The notes beneath the pieces are model-generated. The model worked only from the letters and a program-made list of their open reading frames with translations. It was not told where the DNA came from and did no database searches. A stretch of DNA of 64,000 nt from Pseudonocardia sp. CNS-004 (GTDB taxonomy: Bacteria > Actinomycetota > Actinomycetes > Mycobacteriales > Pseudonocardiaceae): NCBI GenBank assembly GCA_001942185.1, contig MKJV01000088.1, positions 21,123-85,122 on the forward strand, written 5' to 3'. This document shows positions 44,527 to 53,842 of this stretch, piece by piece. The position numbers and the translations under genes are program-made. The number at the start of each line of letters is the position of its first letter. Position 1 is the first letter of the stretch.

Positions 44527-44930
44527 ATGGCCACCCGCACCGCGAGCGAACGCCGCGCCGAGGCGGCCCGGCGGTACGACGCCTACCTCGCGTCCTGTTC
44601 CACGCGGCAGCTGCTGGACCGGATCAGCGACAAGTGGGTCACGCTCGTGCTGTCGGCACTGGCCGACGGGCCGCAGCGGTACTCCGACCTGAGCAGGCGC
44701 ATCGCCGGGGTGAGCCAGAAGATGCTCACCCAGACCCTGCGCTCGCTCGAGCGGGACGGCTGGTGAGCCGGACCGTCACCCCGTCGGTGCCGGTGCGCGT
44801 CGACTACGCCCTCACCCCGCTCGGGCGCACGCTGATGCCGCTGGTCGCCCACATCAAGGAATGGGCCGAGTGCCACATGGACGAGGTGGCTGCGGCGCGG
44901 GCCGGGTACGACGCGGCGCCAGCCCGCTGA
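44527..44930 (+). CDS. HxlR-family regulator (one frame break)
   Basis: About 134 aa winged-helix regulator: LLDRISDKWVTLVLSALADG and RYSDLSRRIAGVSQKMLTQ, then RSLERDG followed after a missing base near 44762 by LVSRTVTPSVPVRVDYALTPLG. Without the correction the gene would stop at a TGA, but the downstream frame is clearly the rest of the domain. HxlR proteins commonly sense quinones or aldehydes, which fits the divergent quinone-reductase-like gene. Its 3' end overlaps the convergent MFS gene by 77 bp. Confidence 0.87.
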
Positions 44931-46428
44931 ACACCGTCAGAGCGACGAGAAGGAGCACTGCGGTGCCGGTCAGCGCGGTGACCCCGACAGCTCCGGTGAA
45001 CGCCGCCCTGGCCGAGGCCAGCAGTTCGGCGGCCGGCGCCCCGGTGAGCCGCTGCGCCACACCGACCGCACCGCCGAGCGTCTCCCGCGACGTGGCGGCA
45101 TAGGTCGGCCCGACGCTGCTCGGCACCTCGACGCCGGCCCGGTACGCCGCCGAGAGCACGCTGCCGAGCACCGCGGTCCCGAGCACGGCGCCGATCTCGT
45201 ACGCCGTCTCGGACACGGCCGACGCCGAGCCGGCCCGGTCGGTGGGGGCCGCGGCGAGGATGGCGTCGTTCGTGATCGTCTCCGACAGCCCGATCCCGGC
45301 ACCGACCAGCACGCACGCGACCGCCAGGACCGCGACGGCCGAGCCCGCGCCCAGGAACGTGCACAGCAGGTAGCCGGACGCCGCCAGCAACAGCCCGGCG
45401 GGCACCAGCGCCCTCAGGGGGAACCTCCTGCCCAGGCGCGCGGCCGCCAGCCCGGCGAGCATCGTCACGAGGAAGCCGGGCACGAGCACGAACCCCGCGT
45501 TCATCGGCGACAGCCCCCGCACGAGCACGAGGTACTGCGCGGAGAAGAACAGCAGGCCGGTGAGGGCGAACATCGTGGTGGCGTTGGCCAGCGCCGAGAG
45601 CCGTAGCACGGGCGAGGCGAACAGGGTGACGTCGAGCAGCGGCTCATCGCCCGCGACCCGCCGGGCCTCGGCACGCCGCACGAACAGCACGCCCGCCGTG
45701 ACCGCGACGAGGAGCGCGAGCGTGGCCGCCGCCGTCACCCCGTCGTGCGCGACGATCTTCACCGCCAGCACCGCGGGGGCCATCGCGAGCAGCGACAGCA
45801 GGACGCCGATCGGGTCGAGCCGGCCGGGGTCGGCCATGCGCGACTCGGGGAGCAGCACGGGCCCGAGCACGAGCATGATCAGCATCACCGGCACGTTGAC
45901 CAGGAACACCGAGCCCCACCAGAAGTGCTCCAGCAGGAGTCCACCCACGATCGGGCCGAGCGCGGAACCCGCCGCGAACCCGGTGGCCCATACCGCGATG
46001 GCGAACCTGCGCTGGCCACGGTCCTGGAAGAGCGTGCGCAGCAGCGCAAGGGTGGCCGGCATCAACATGGCGCCGAAGAACCCGAGCACGGCGCGGGCGG
46101 CGACGAGGTGCGCGGCGTCCGTGGCGAAGGCCGCGACGAGCGAGACGGCGCCGAAGCCCGCGACGCCCACCATGAGCGTGCGGCGCCTGCCGATCCGGTC
46201 GCCGAGCGTGCCCATCGTGACCAGGAGCCCCGCGAGCACGAGCGGGTAGACGTCGACCAGCCACAGCAGCTGCGCCGCAGACGGCGACAGCGCCGCGCTG
46301 ATCGCGGGCAGGGCGAAGCCGAGCACGGTGTTGTCGATCGTGACCAGCAGCGTGGGCAGGAGCAGGACGGCCAGCGCACACCACTCGCGGCGGCCGGCCC
46401 GGACGGGGCGGGGGATGGCGACGGTCAA
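44854..46428 (-). CDS. MFS multidrug transporter, DHA2 (14-helix) type
   Basis: 524 aa. Conserved MFS motifs: LVTMGTLGDRIGRRRTLMVG (motif A), AIAVWATGFAAGSALGPIVG (motif C of drug:H+ antiporters) and about 14 hydrophobic segments. TTG 46428 with GAGGAA 6 nt upstream is the start. Expected to export drugs or toxic metabolites by proton antiport. It is divergent from a TetR gene, with a 20-bp palindrome between. The C-terminal 25 residues overlap the HxlR gene on the other strand. Confidence 0.92.
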   Translation of the reverse strand: MTVAIPRPVRAGRREWCALAVLLLPTLLVTIDNTVLGFALPAISAALSPSAAQLLWLVDVYPLVLAGLLVTMGTLGDRIGRRRTLMVGVAGFGAVSLVAAFATDAAHLVAARAVLGFFGAMLMPATLALLRTLFQDRGQRRFAIAVWATGFAAGSALGPIVGGLLLEHFWWGSVFLVNVPVMLIMLVLGPVLLPESRMADPGRLDPIGVLLSLLAMAPAVLAVKIVAHDGVTAAATLALLVAVTAGVLFVRRAEARRVAGDEPLLDVTLFASPVLRLSALANATTMFALTGLLFFSAQYLVLVRGLSPMNAGFVLVPGFLVTMLAGLAAARLGRRFPLRALVPAGLLLAASGYLLCTFLGAGSAVAVLAVACVLVGAGIGLSETITNDAILAAAPTDRAGSASAVSETAYEIGAVLGTAVLGSVLSAAYRAGVEVPSSVGPTYAATSRETLGGAVGVAQRLTGAPAAELLASARAAFTGAVGVTALTGTAVLLLVALTVFSGLAPRRTRPAPQPPRPCGTRPIP

Positions 46429-46459
46429 CGGAGTTCCTCGTGAGTTGCGAACCTTCGAC

Positions 46460-46479
46460 TGTACCGTCTAGACGGTTCA
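46460..46479. promoter_or_regulatory. TetR operator between the MFS gene and tetR
   Basis: TGTACCGTCTAGACGGTTCA: the central ACCGTCTAGACGGT is a perfect 14-bp palindrome, and the outer bases extend it to 20 bp with one mismatched pair. It is 31 bp from the MFS start and 46 bp from the tetR start. Confidence 0.85.
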
Positions 46480-46525
46480 GAACGCCTGGTAATTCCCGTC
46501 GCACCGCACCGCATAGACTCGTCGA

Positions 46526-47068
46526 GTGCCCAGCGCCCGCGACCGAGTCCTGGACGCGTACGAGACGCTGCTGATCGAGCACGGCGGCGCAGCCGTCACC
46601 CTCGACGCCGTCGTCGCGGCCGCAGGCGTGTCGAAGGGCGGGTTGCTCTACCACTTCGCGTCGAAGGAAGCCCTCGCCGTGGGCCTGCTCGACCGGCTGC
46701 GCGAGCGCAGCGCCGCCGACGCCGACGCGATCCGCAGCGCCCCCGACGGCGCCGTCGCCTACTACGTCCGCACCTCGGCGCCCGGTGGCGCGTCACCCGG
46801 CGGCCTCACCCGCACCTACCTGGCCGTGCTCCGGCTCGCCGACAGCACCGCGGCCGGGCAGGCCGTCCGGGACGCCCTCGCCAAGGTCGACGCCGACGGG
46901 TACGCCGCCCTCCAGGACGAGCTGCACGACCCGGTCCTCGCCTGGCTCGCCCAGCTCGTGGGCGACGGGCTCTACCTGCGCACCCTCACCGGCACCCCGA
47001 TGCCCTCCGGCCTGAGCGTGGACGAGCTCCTGGAGCGGTTGCGCCAGTACGCGCCGCGGCAGGCGTAG
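46526..47068 (+). CDS. TetR-family regulator of the adjacent exporter
   Basis: 180 aa: N-terminal helix-turn-helix (AVTLDAVVAAAGVSKGGLLYHFASKEALA), then a helical domain of the TetR_C_37 kind. GTG 46526. Divergent from the MFS exporter with a near-perfect 20-bp palindrome between, the classic repressor/pump layout. Inducer unknown. Confidence 0.9.
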   Translation: MPSARDRVLDAYETLLIEHGGAAVTLDAVVAAAGVSKGGLLYHFASKEALAVGLLDRLRERSAADADAIRSAPDGAVAYYVRTSAPGGASPGGLTRTYLAVLRLADSTAAGQAVRDALAKVDADGYAALQDELHDPVLAWLAQLVGDGLYLRTLTGTPMPSGLSVDELLERLRQYAPRQA

Positions 47069-47129
47069 CCAGAGGGTCACCGAGAGCCGGCCGTGGTCAG
47101 GCCGTCCACGCACGAGATCCATCCACCTG

Positions 47130-47180
47130 AACGAACGGCACGTTCGTACCGCTCTATCGAGCGAGAGTGCCGTTCGTACG
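47130..47180 (+). repeat. 51-bp palindromic repeat, intergenic copy
   Basis: Aligns gap-free with the complement of 19801-19851 (about 41 of 51 bases) and with 40224-40274 (about 34 of 51). ACGAACGGCAC and GTGCCGTTCGT are its inverted ends. It lies between convergent genes and overlaps neither. Confidence 0.72.
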
Positions 47181-47182
47181 GC

Positions 47183-47479
47183 TCAACGGCCCGAGACCAC
47201 CGCTTCGCGGGCGATCACCGGCAGCGGGATCGGCAGGCGGTGGACCGTGACGTTCCAGTACCTGGAGTCCGGGTCACCCGCCCGCCAGGCGTTGGCGAGG
47301 CGGGTGGTCGCGTCGGCGTCGGCACGGCGACGTGGCCGCGGACGCATGCGGCACCGCCTGCGCACCTCGCGGTCCAACGCCCGCCATGCGTCGTCGGCCG
47401 TGCTGTGCACGCTCACGGTGGCGGGCTCGTCCGCGTCCCCGACGAGCAGTGTGTAGGCGCTCACTACCTCGAACGACAC
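47183..47479 (-). CDS. Small hypothetical protein
   Basis: About 98 aa from GTG 47479: VSFEVVSAYTLLVGDADEPA opens a soluble protein with a basic middle (RRRCRMRPRPRRRAD). No family recognised. The start is uncertain because GAGGA almost touches this GTG; a GTG further upstream is possible. Codon use is normal for the region, which supports coding. Confidence 0.5.
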   Translation of the reverse strand: MSFEVVSAYTLLVGDADEPATVSVHSTADDAWRALDREVRRRCRMRPRPRRRADADATTRLANAWRAGDPDSRYWNVTVHRLPIPLPVIAREAVVSGR

Positions 47480-47680
47480 TCCTCGCCCCTTCCCGTCCGG
47501 TGACCCGGTGACACGTCGGTGCTCTGACAGAGCAGTCAACGGCAAACCGACCCCATCGGGCGTCGTTCGGCCGGGCGACGCGCCGACCGGTGCGGCGACC
47601 GGGGTCGAACGGCCGAATCGAATGTGACGCGGGGCACCTCCGAACGGATGCTCGGCGGGAGACCGTTCGGCGATTCGCGG

Positions 47681-49057
47681 TCACCGCCCCAGCGAGACCG
47701 ACGACATGTTGAACCCGGGCACCCGCACGGGCGGCATGGCGGTGCGCGTGAACCAGTCCTTCCACTCCCTCGGGAGCGTGCGTCCCGTGGCCCCGACCTC
47801 GGTGGCGCGGCGCAGCACGTCGAGGGGGGAGTAGTTGAAGCGGAAGTTGTGGTCGACCTCGCCCACCACCTCGCCGCCCTCCACGAGGTAGACGCCGTCG
47901 CGGGTGAGGCCGGTGAGCAGCAGGGTGGTGGGGTCGACCTCCCGGATGTACCAGAGGCACGTGAGCAGCAGGCCACGCTCGGTGCGGGCGACGAGGTCGG
48001 AGATCGAGTCCGCCGAACCCCCGGTGAGGAGCAGGTTCTCGCCCGCAGGTGTGAAGCGCGTGCCGAACTCCGCCGCCTCGGCACGGGAGTAGACGAGCTC
48101 GCCGATCGTGCCCTCGCGCACCCACTCGGCGCGCCGGGTGGGTGCGCCGTTGTCGAAGACGGAGATGCCCTCGCCGGAGTGGCTCGCGGTGAGGAACGGC
48201 TCGTACTCCAGGCCCGGGGCCGCGGGGTCGCTCGCGAGCGTGAGCGGCAACGCCGTGAGCTTCTCCCCGACCCGCGGGCCGTCCGGGCCGGCCAGCGCGC
48301 TGCGGCCCTCGTGTGCCGGGCGCCCCTCCAACGACCACGCGAGGTACACCATCAGGTCGGCGACGGCCGAGGGCGGCAGCAGGGTCTCGTACCGGCCGGC
48401 CGGCAATGTCACCCGCCGGTTGCTCCAGGCCAGCCGCCGCTCGGCCTCGGCGGCGAGCGCGAGCACGTCGACGTCGGCGAAGTCGGCGGTGGACGCCCCC
48501 GTCCACGCCGAGGCCATGAGGTCGGCGGTCTTGGAGTTCAGCTCCACCGAGCCCGTGGGCTGCACCCAGCGCCTGCGGATCCCGGTGGACGTGCCCAGCC
48601 AGACGGTGGCCAGCTCGTGGGTGGCGAAGCCGTACTGGCGGTGGGGCCCGGCCAGCACCTCGGCCAGTCCCTCGGCGAACGCGCCGAACACCCCGATCGA
48701 CGTCTCGACGGCGGGCTCGTCCCACGCCCGGTCCTCGACGTCCGGTTCGAGCAGCGGCGCGGCGTCCTTCGCCGGGCCCGCGTCGCGCGCCGCCACCTCC
48801 GCGGCCATGACGAGGTCCCGTAGCTGGGCGTCCTCGGTGACCGCGACGCTCGAGCTCACGACACCGGCCGCGACCCCGCCGTCGAGCGCGACGAACGCGA
48901 TCACGGTGGTGCGCCGCGAGGTGGTGTGCCCGTTCGTCGTCATCGTGGAGTTGGCCCACCGCAGCGCGACCTGGCTCGACTCGCGCACGAGCACCGTGCA
49001 CCCGTGCAGGTGGCGCGCCGCAGCGAGCGTCTGCTCCACGACCTCCTGCGCTCTCAC
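47681..49057 (-). CDS. TldE/PmbA-type metalloprotease-like subunit
   Basis: 458 aa. PmbA_TldD fold with ERGLLLTCLWYIREVDPTTLLLTGLTRDGVYLVEGGEVV near the C-terminus. The HExxxH metal site of TldD is absent, as expected for the E subunit. With TldD it forms a heterodimeric protease that degrades unfolded or modified peptides, as in microcin B17 maturation. GTG 49057 overlaps the TldD stop (GTGA). Confidence 0.9.
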   Translation of the reverse strand: MRAQEVVEQTLAAARHLHGCTVLVRESSQVALRWANSTMTTNGHTTSRRTTVIAFVALDGGVAAGVVSSSVAVTEDAQLRDLVMAAEVAARDAGPAKDAAPLLEPDVEDRAWDEPAVETSIGVFGAFAEGLAEVLAGPHRQYGFATHELATVWLGTSTGIRRRWVQPTGSVELNSKTADLMASAWTGASTADFADVDVLALAAEAERRLAWSNRRVTLPAGRYETLLPPSAVADLMVYLAWSLEGRPAHEGRSALAGPDGPRVGEKLTALPLTLASDPAAPGLEYEPFLTASHSGEGISVFDNGAPTRRAEWVREGTIGELVYSRAEAAEFGTRFTPAGENLLLTGGSADSISDLVARTERGLLLTCLWYIREVDPTTLLLTGLTRDGVYLVEGGEVVGEVDHNFRFNYSPLDVLRRATEVGATGRTLPREWKDWFTRTAMPPVRVPGFNMSSVSLGR

Positions 49058-50565
49058 CGGCCCTCCTCCTGCGTGTTCAGCACGTTGACGCCCCGGAACC
49101 GCGCGGCCGGGCACCCGTGGCTCACCGCCGCGACCTGCCCCGGCTGCGCCTTCCCGCAGTTCATCGCCCCCTGCAGCTGCCAGGTGGACGGCCCGCCGAC
49201 GGCGTCCATCGAACCCCAGAAGTCGGTGGTGGTGGCCTGGTAGGCGACGTCGCGCAGCTGCCCGGCGAGCTCCCCGCCCTCGATGCGGTAGAAGCGCTGG
49301 CCGGTGAACTGGAAGTTGTAGCGCTGCATGTCGATCGACCACGACTTGTCACCCACGACGTAGATGCCGTGGTCGACGCCCGCGATCAGCTCGTCGACGC
49401 TCGTGTCCCGCGCCGGGTCGGGCCGCAGCGACACGTTCGCCATCCGCTGGATCGGCACGTGGTGGGGCGAGTCGGCGAACGCGCACCCGTTGCTGCGTTC
49501 CAGCCCGAGCCGCGGTGCGAACGTGCGGTCGAGCTGGTAGCCGACCAGCACGCCGTCCCGGACGAGGTCCCACTCGGTGGTGGCCACGCCGTCGTCGTCG
49601 TAGCCGACGGTGGCCAGGCCGTGCGGCACCGTGCGGTCGCCGGTGACGTGCATGAGCTCCGAGCCGTAGCGCAGCGTTCCGAGCTGGTCGGGGGTGGCGA
49701 AGCTGGTGCCCGCGTAGGCGGCCTCGTAGCCGATGGCCCGGTCGTACTCGGTGGCGTGGCCCACCGACTCGTGGATGGTGAGCCACAGGTTCGTCGGGTC
49801 GATCACGAGGTCGTAGGCACCGGCCTGCACCGACGGCGCCTTCACCTTCTCCGCGAGCAGCTCGGGGATCCGCGCCAGCTCGCCGTCGAAGTCCCAGCCC
49901 GTGCCGGTGAGGTACTCCCAGCCGCGACCCGCGGGCGGTGCGAGGGACGCCATGGTCTCGAAGCCGCCCGCCGCCCGGTCGACCGCCGTGGCGACGATCG
50001 ACGGCCCGATCCGGACGCGCTGCTGCACGGTGCTCGTGCCCGCGGTGTCGGCGTAGAACTTGTTCTCCCGCACCTGCAGGACGTCCGCGTGCACGTGGTC
50101 GACGCCGTCGGACGCGAGTAGCCGCTGCGACCACTCGGCGAGCAACGCGACCTTGTCCCGCACCGGCACCGCGAACGGGTCGACGTCGTAGGCCGACGCC
50201 CACTCCGCGTCCGCGTGGACGGGCTCGTCGGCCCGCACGACCCGCTCGACGGCCACCGGCGCGAGGGTGCGCGCCACGTCGACCGCCCGCTCCGCGGTGG
50301 CCGCGGCCCGATCCGGGGTGAGCTCGACGTGGGAGGCGAAGCCCCACACCCCGTCGACGATCACGCGCACCGCGAGGCCGACCGTGGTGGTGTCGCTGAC
50401 GCCGGTGACGGACCCGTCGCGCAGGTCGATCCCCTGCGACCGGATCCGCTCGACGCGCAGGTCGGCGTGCTGCGCGCCGAGCTCGCGCGCACGGCTCAGC
50501 GCGGCGTCGGCCAGCGCCGCGAGTGGCAGCGCTCGGAACTCCGGGTCGATGCGATCGGCGGGCAC
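49054..50565 (-). CDS. tldD: TldD-type metalloprotease
   Basis: 503 aa. The active site HESVGHATE gives HExxxH with zinc ligands His265 and His270 and catalytic Glu266; the third ligand Cys is probably in MNCGKAQPGQ near the C-terminus. Domain order and length match TldD. It starts at GTG 50565 and is the first gene of a two-gene operon with its partner. No peptide-precursor gene or RiPP enzyme is nearby, so a general peptide-turnover role is likely. Confidence 0.92.
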   Translation of the reverse strand: MPADRIDPEFRALPLAALADAALSRARELGAQHADLRVERIRSQGIDLRDGSVTGVSDTTTVGLAVRVIVDGVWGFASHVELTPDRAAATAERAVDVARTLAPVAVERVVRADEPVHADAEWASAYDVDPFAVPVRDKVALLAEWSQRLLASDGVDHVHADVLQVRENKFYADTAGTSTVQQRVRIGPSIVATAVDRAAGGFETMASLAPPAGRGWEYLTGTGWDFDGELARIPELLAEKVKAPSVQAGAYDLVIDPTNLWLTIHESVGHATEYDRAIGYEAAYAGTSFATPDQLGTLRYGSELMHVTGDRTVPHGLATVGYDDDGVATTEWDLVRDGVLVGYQLDRTFAPRLGLERSNGCAFADSPHHVPIQRMANVSLRPDPARDTSVDELIAGVDHGIYVVGDKSWSIDMQRYNFQFTGQRFYRIEGGELAGQLRDVAYQATTTDFWGSMDAVGGPSTWQLQGAMNCGKAQPGQVAAVSHGCPAARFRGVNVLNTQEEGR

Positions 50566-50574
50566 CCGACCAAG

Positions 50575-50774
50575 TTACTGATCCTCGCGTCGGAGGGGGC
50601 GACGGTCCAGCCGTCGACGCTCTGCTCCCGGACGGTGGCGTCCCGGCCGATCCGCAGCACCTGGTCGGCGAACCCGTCGCCGTCGACGTCGATCACGACC
50701 ACGAGATCGATCCCGTCGACGGAGACCGCCGTGTCCGGCGCGCCGTCGCCGTCGGTGTCGAACCCGCCGCCCAC
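50575..50774 (-). CDS. Small protein with DxDGDG repeats (probable frame break)
   Basis: About 66 aa from GTG 50774. Two Asp-rich loops, FDTDGDGAPDTAV and IDVDGDGFADQVL, are calcium-binding-loop-like and typical of an actinobacterial repeat found in longer secreted proteins. A missing base near 50600 would let it end REDQ before tldD; otherwise it runs into the tldD start in another frame. No signal peptide. Last gene of an unknown trio. Confidence 0.55.
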
Positions 50775-50792
50775 GTCGGCACCCGGCCCGGC

Positions 50793-51353
50793 TCATCCAC
50801 GGCGCGCACCGGCGCCGTCGGCGGCGAGCAGGGCGAGCTCCCGTTCGACCGCCACCCGCCTGCGCAGCACGGCCCTGTCGAGCGCGGTGGCGGCGGAGAG
50901 CTCGACCTCGACGAGCCTGCGGTCCAGATCGGCCTCGACCGCCTGTGCCGCCGCGGTGAGGATCTGCTCCACCCTTCGGCGCACGCGGCCGCGGTGGGCG
51001 GCGGTCCAGCGGGCTCGGGCGACCGTGACCAGGGCCGCGAGCGTGACCCCTGCCGCGAGCGGCGCGAGCGCGGGCCCGCCCAGCGTCGGCAGGCCGACGA
51101 GCGGCAGTGCGGCGAGCGGGAGCAGCGCGAGCCGCCCGACCGCAGCGCCCTCGACGATCCCGGTGAGGAGCGCCGGACCCGGCGGCGCGGGCTCCGGGGG
51201 CGGCGGGCCGGGGGTGCGGGCCGCGGGCAGCCGGGGCCAGCCCGGCTCCATGACGAGCCCGCGCTCCGTCGCGATCCGGCGCAGGGGTGGCCCCAGCTCG
51301 GCCGACCAGCGGGCTGCCGCGGCCGTCCCGACCGCGGCCATCGCCGCCGTCAC
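50793..51353 (-). CDS. Unknown protein with Pro-rich and hydrophobic segments
   Basis: 186 aa. The first 70 residues are Ala/Pro-rich; residues about 70-112 are hydrophobic (LLPLAALPLVGLPTLGGPAL, GVTLAALVTVARA), suggesting one or two membrane segments; the rest is a basic, probably helical or coiled tail (LDRRLVEVELSAATALDRAVLRRR). The start overlaps the previous stop (GTGA). No family recognised. Confidence 0.6.
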   Translation of the reverse strand: MTAAMAAVGTAAAARWSAELGPPLRRIATERGLVMEPGWPRLPAARTPGPPPPEPAPPGPALLTGIVEGAAVGRLALLPLAALPLVGLPTLGGPALAPLAAGVTLAALVTVARARWTAAHRGRVRRRVEQILTAAAQAVEADLDRRLVEVELSAATALDRAVLRRRVAVERELALLAADGAGARRG

Positions 51354-51577
51354 GTGGGAGGGCAGGCGGCGCGCGCCGTCCGGTCGCCGCGCCGGAGGTG
51401 TTCGGCCGCCTCCCTGCGCAGCGCGGCCAGCCGGCCGGAGGCATCGCCCACGGCGGCGATGCGGCTCAGCGCCAGGCAGCTGCGCAGCTCGCCGCGATGG
51501 CCACCGGCGAGCCGCTCCCGCAGCGCCCGCAGCTCGCGGCGACGGGCGAGCACGGCGTCGGCGTAGCGGTCCGGCAT
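51350..51577 (-). CDS. Small unknown helical protein
   Basis: 75 aa from ATG 51577: PDRYADAVLARRRELRALRERL is strongly helical, with a second helix LAALRREAAEHLRR. Charged, no membrane segment. It is translationally coupled to the next gene (GTGA overlap), so the two probably work together. No family recognised. Confidence 0.58.
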   Translation of the reverse strand: MPDRYADAVLARRRELRALRERLAGGHRGELRSCLALSRIAAVGDASGRLAALRREAAEHLRRGDRTARAACPPT

Positions 51578-51659
51578 GACGCGCACGCTGCCAGCCGCCT
51601 GCGCCGCCGGAACCGGATCGGGCCGGAACGTGTGCGGGCGTGAACGGTCGGCGGCCCGG

Positions 51660-51989
51660 TCAGGGACCGCAGTCGATGCGGACGCGGTGCTCGGTGAACC
51701 GGTCGATCCAGGTCGACTTGATCGTGCGCAGCGGGAACCGGTTGAGCCGGTAGACGACGGCACGGCCCGCACGGTCGACGGTGACGAGACGGGCCTGCTC
51801 CAGGATCTCCAGGTGCTTGACCGCGGCCTGCCTCGACACGTTCAGGCCCGCGGTGAGCTGGGACTGACGCTGGCCGTCCTCGTCGAGCAGCCGGTCGAGG
51901 AGCCGCCGCCGCGTCACGTCGCTGAGTGCGAAGAAGATGCGGCTCGCCTGGCCCGTGGTACTCGGTTCGGTCTCGGTATCCACCTGCAC
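51660..51989 (-). CDS. ArsR-family regulator
   Basis: 109 aa winged helix: RIFFALSDVTRRRLLDRLL, SQLTAGLNVSRQAAVKHLEILEQARLV, then GRAVVYRLN. No metal-binding cysteines of the ArsR/SmtB type, so a non-metal ligand or a partner protein is likely. Single gene; its target is not obvious. Confidence 0.87.
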   Translation of the reverse strand: MQVDTETEPSTTGQASRIFFALSDVTRRRLLDRLLDEDGQRQSQLTAGLNVSRQAAVKHLEILEQARLVTVDRAGRAVVYRLNRFPLRTIKSTWIDRFTEHRVRIDCGP

Positions 51990-52051
51990 CCCTGCCTCGG
52001 AAGCGTGGCGCCGAGGCTAGCGATTGTTCAACGATCTGACAAGACTGCAAT

Positions 52052-53842
52052 TCACTCATCGGCCTCCTCGGCCTCCGCCACGAGGCGCGCGTAGCGCGTT
52101 CCCGCAGCCAGCAGGACGAGCCCGGCACCGAGGAAGGCCGCCACCCGCGCCACCCCGTCCAACGCCACCATGTCGAACAGCACGAGCTTCGCCACCGCGG
52201 CCCCGACCAGCACCATCCCGGCGATCCGGGGCGCAGGCCTGCGGATCCCACGGGCGAGCAGCACGAGCGCGACAGCGGTCCACGAGACCGAGGCGAGCGC
52301 GTGCCCCGCGGTGAAACCGGCTCGATCGTCGGAGACCAGCAGCGCGACCGTGACGACCAGCGACGTCGCACCGTAGAGACCCACGAGGCCTGCCGGCACC
52401 CACAGCAACGCGGACTCCCGGCCCGCGCGCACCACCCCGACCCGGAAGCCGGCCACCACGAGCAGCACGGCGAACACGAGCACGAGCGCCGACACCCCGG
52501 CGGCCGCGACCAGCGGGCCGGAGCCCGGGGCGGCGTAGGCGAGCGCGGGATGGCGCACGATGCCCTCGAGCGGCGCGTCGGAGCCGAGCGCCATCAGCAC
52601 CGCGATCCCCCCGTACGCGGCACCGACCGCGAACGGCAGCCGGGACCGCAACCGGGCCGCCAGCACCGTGGCGACGATCGCCTGGCCGAGCAGCACGAGG
52701 GTGGCCGGGGCGCCGTCGAACGCGACGAGCGTGGTCTGGAACAGGCCACCGCGGCCGCGGACACCGCCACCACGCGAACCGGACCGGCCGTCCCGGGCAC
52801 GGCAGCGATTGCGCCGAGGGCCACCACCGCGACCGCGGAGACGGCCGCCCCACCCCAGCCACCCCACGCGGAGGACGTGACGAGCACCGGCACCGGCGCC
52901 ACGGCCACGAGCGCGCCGACCAGGCGCGCGGGCAGCAGCCGGGCCGCCGGGAGCGCGGTCGCGAGACCTGCCACCAGCACGCCGATCGCGACGGCGACCG
53001 CCGACGGCCGCTCGGTGGAGTCGGCGAGCCCGCCCACGCCCGCGCCGTACAGCACCGGCCCGGCCGCCGCCACGGCAGCGAGCACCGACCAGCGCTGCCG
53101 CAGCACCACCGGCAGCGCCGCGATCTGCAGCGCCAGCACCAGCGCGACGAGCAGCCAGCCCCACACGATCACAGCGCGAGCACCGCCGCACCGACCACGA
53201 CGCCGCACGCGAGCAGCGGGGCCCGCCACCGGTCGGCGAGCCCGAGCCCGGCGCCCGCGACCACCAGTGCCACCAGCAGCGCGGGTGCCGCCGGGAGGAA
53301 CCCGTACAGCGCGGTGGCAGCCGCCACCGCGAGGTAGAGCGCCGCGAACCCGGTGCCGGCCAACGCCGGCGCGCCGACCCCGGCGTCCTCCCTGCGGTGC
53401 AGCCGCAGCCCGATCGCGATCAGCGCGACGCCGAGCAGCGCACCGCACAGGACCCGCCCCTCCGGGCCGAGCCAGTTCCGCGTCGCCGCGAGCACCAGGA
53501 GCATGACGACGCCGAGCAGCGTCACGCCGCCGCCGGTCCAGGCGAGCACCTGGGCGCCGACAGCCGCGGGCGCGCACCCGCACGGGCGGTGGTTGCGGCG
53601 CGCGGACCGCCCCCGGGGTCCGCGGGCGCCTGTGCCGGCCCACCCGTCCCCCACGGGCCGGGCCATCCATGGGCGACCGGCGCGGGCGCGGCCCAGCCGG
53701 GTGCCCCGGGGAACCCCTCCGTCCCCGGAACCCCCGCACGGTCCGCGGCCCGCAGCCGCATCAGCTCCGCACCGAGCGCATCCAGCCGCCTGCCCATGAA
53801 GTTCAGCTCGGCGGCGAGTGCCGCGTACGGATCGGTGCCCAT
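52052..53842 (-). CDS. DUF2339 polytopic membrane protein (three frame breaks)
   Basis: About 598 aa. The N-terminus (YAALAAELNFMGRRLDALGAE) is a coil, followed by a Pro/Gly-rich segment and then about 16-18 hydrophobic helices to the end; LAWTGGGVTLLGVVMLLVLA and GTGFAALYLAVAAATALYGF are characteristic of DUF2339. Breaks near 53580, 53172 and 52745 each need one base; all four parts lie in order. Function unknown. The ATG at 53842 is chosen; an in-frame ATG at 53860 is possible. Confidence 0.8.

Noticed and set aside
44527..44766. Programmed frameshift or truncated HxlR protein
   Set aside because: No slippery sequence, and a single missing C in GGCTGG restores the full domain, matching many similar gaps in the window.
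47681..51577. A RiPP (microcin-like) biosynthetic cluster around TldD/E
   Set aside because: No cyclodehydratase, radical-SAM or export gene and no clear precursor; TldD/E are widespread outside such clusters.
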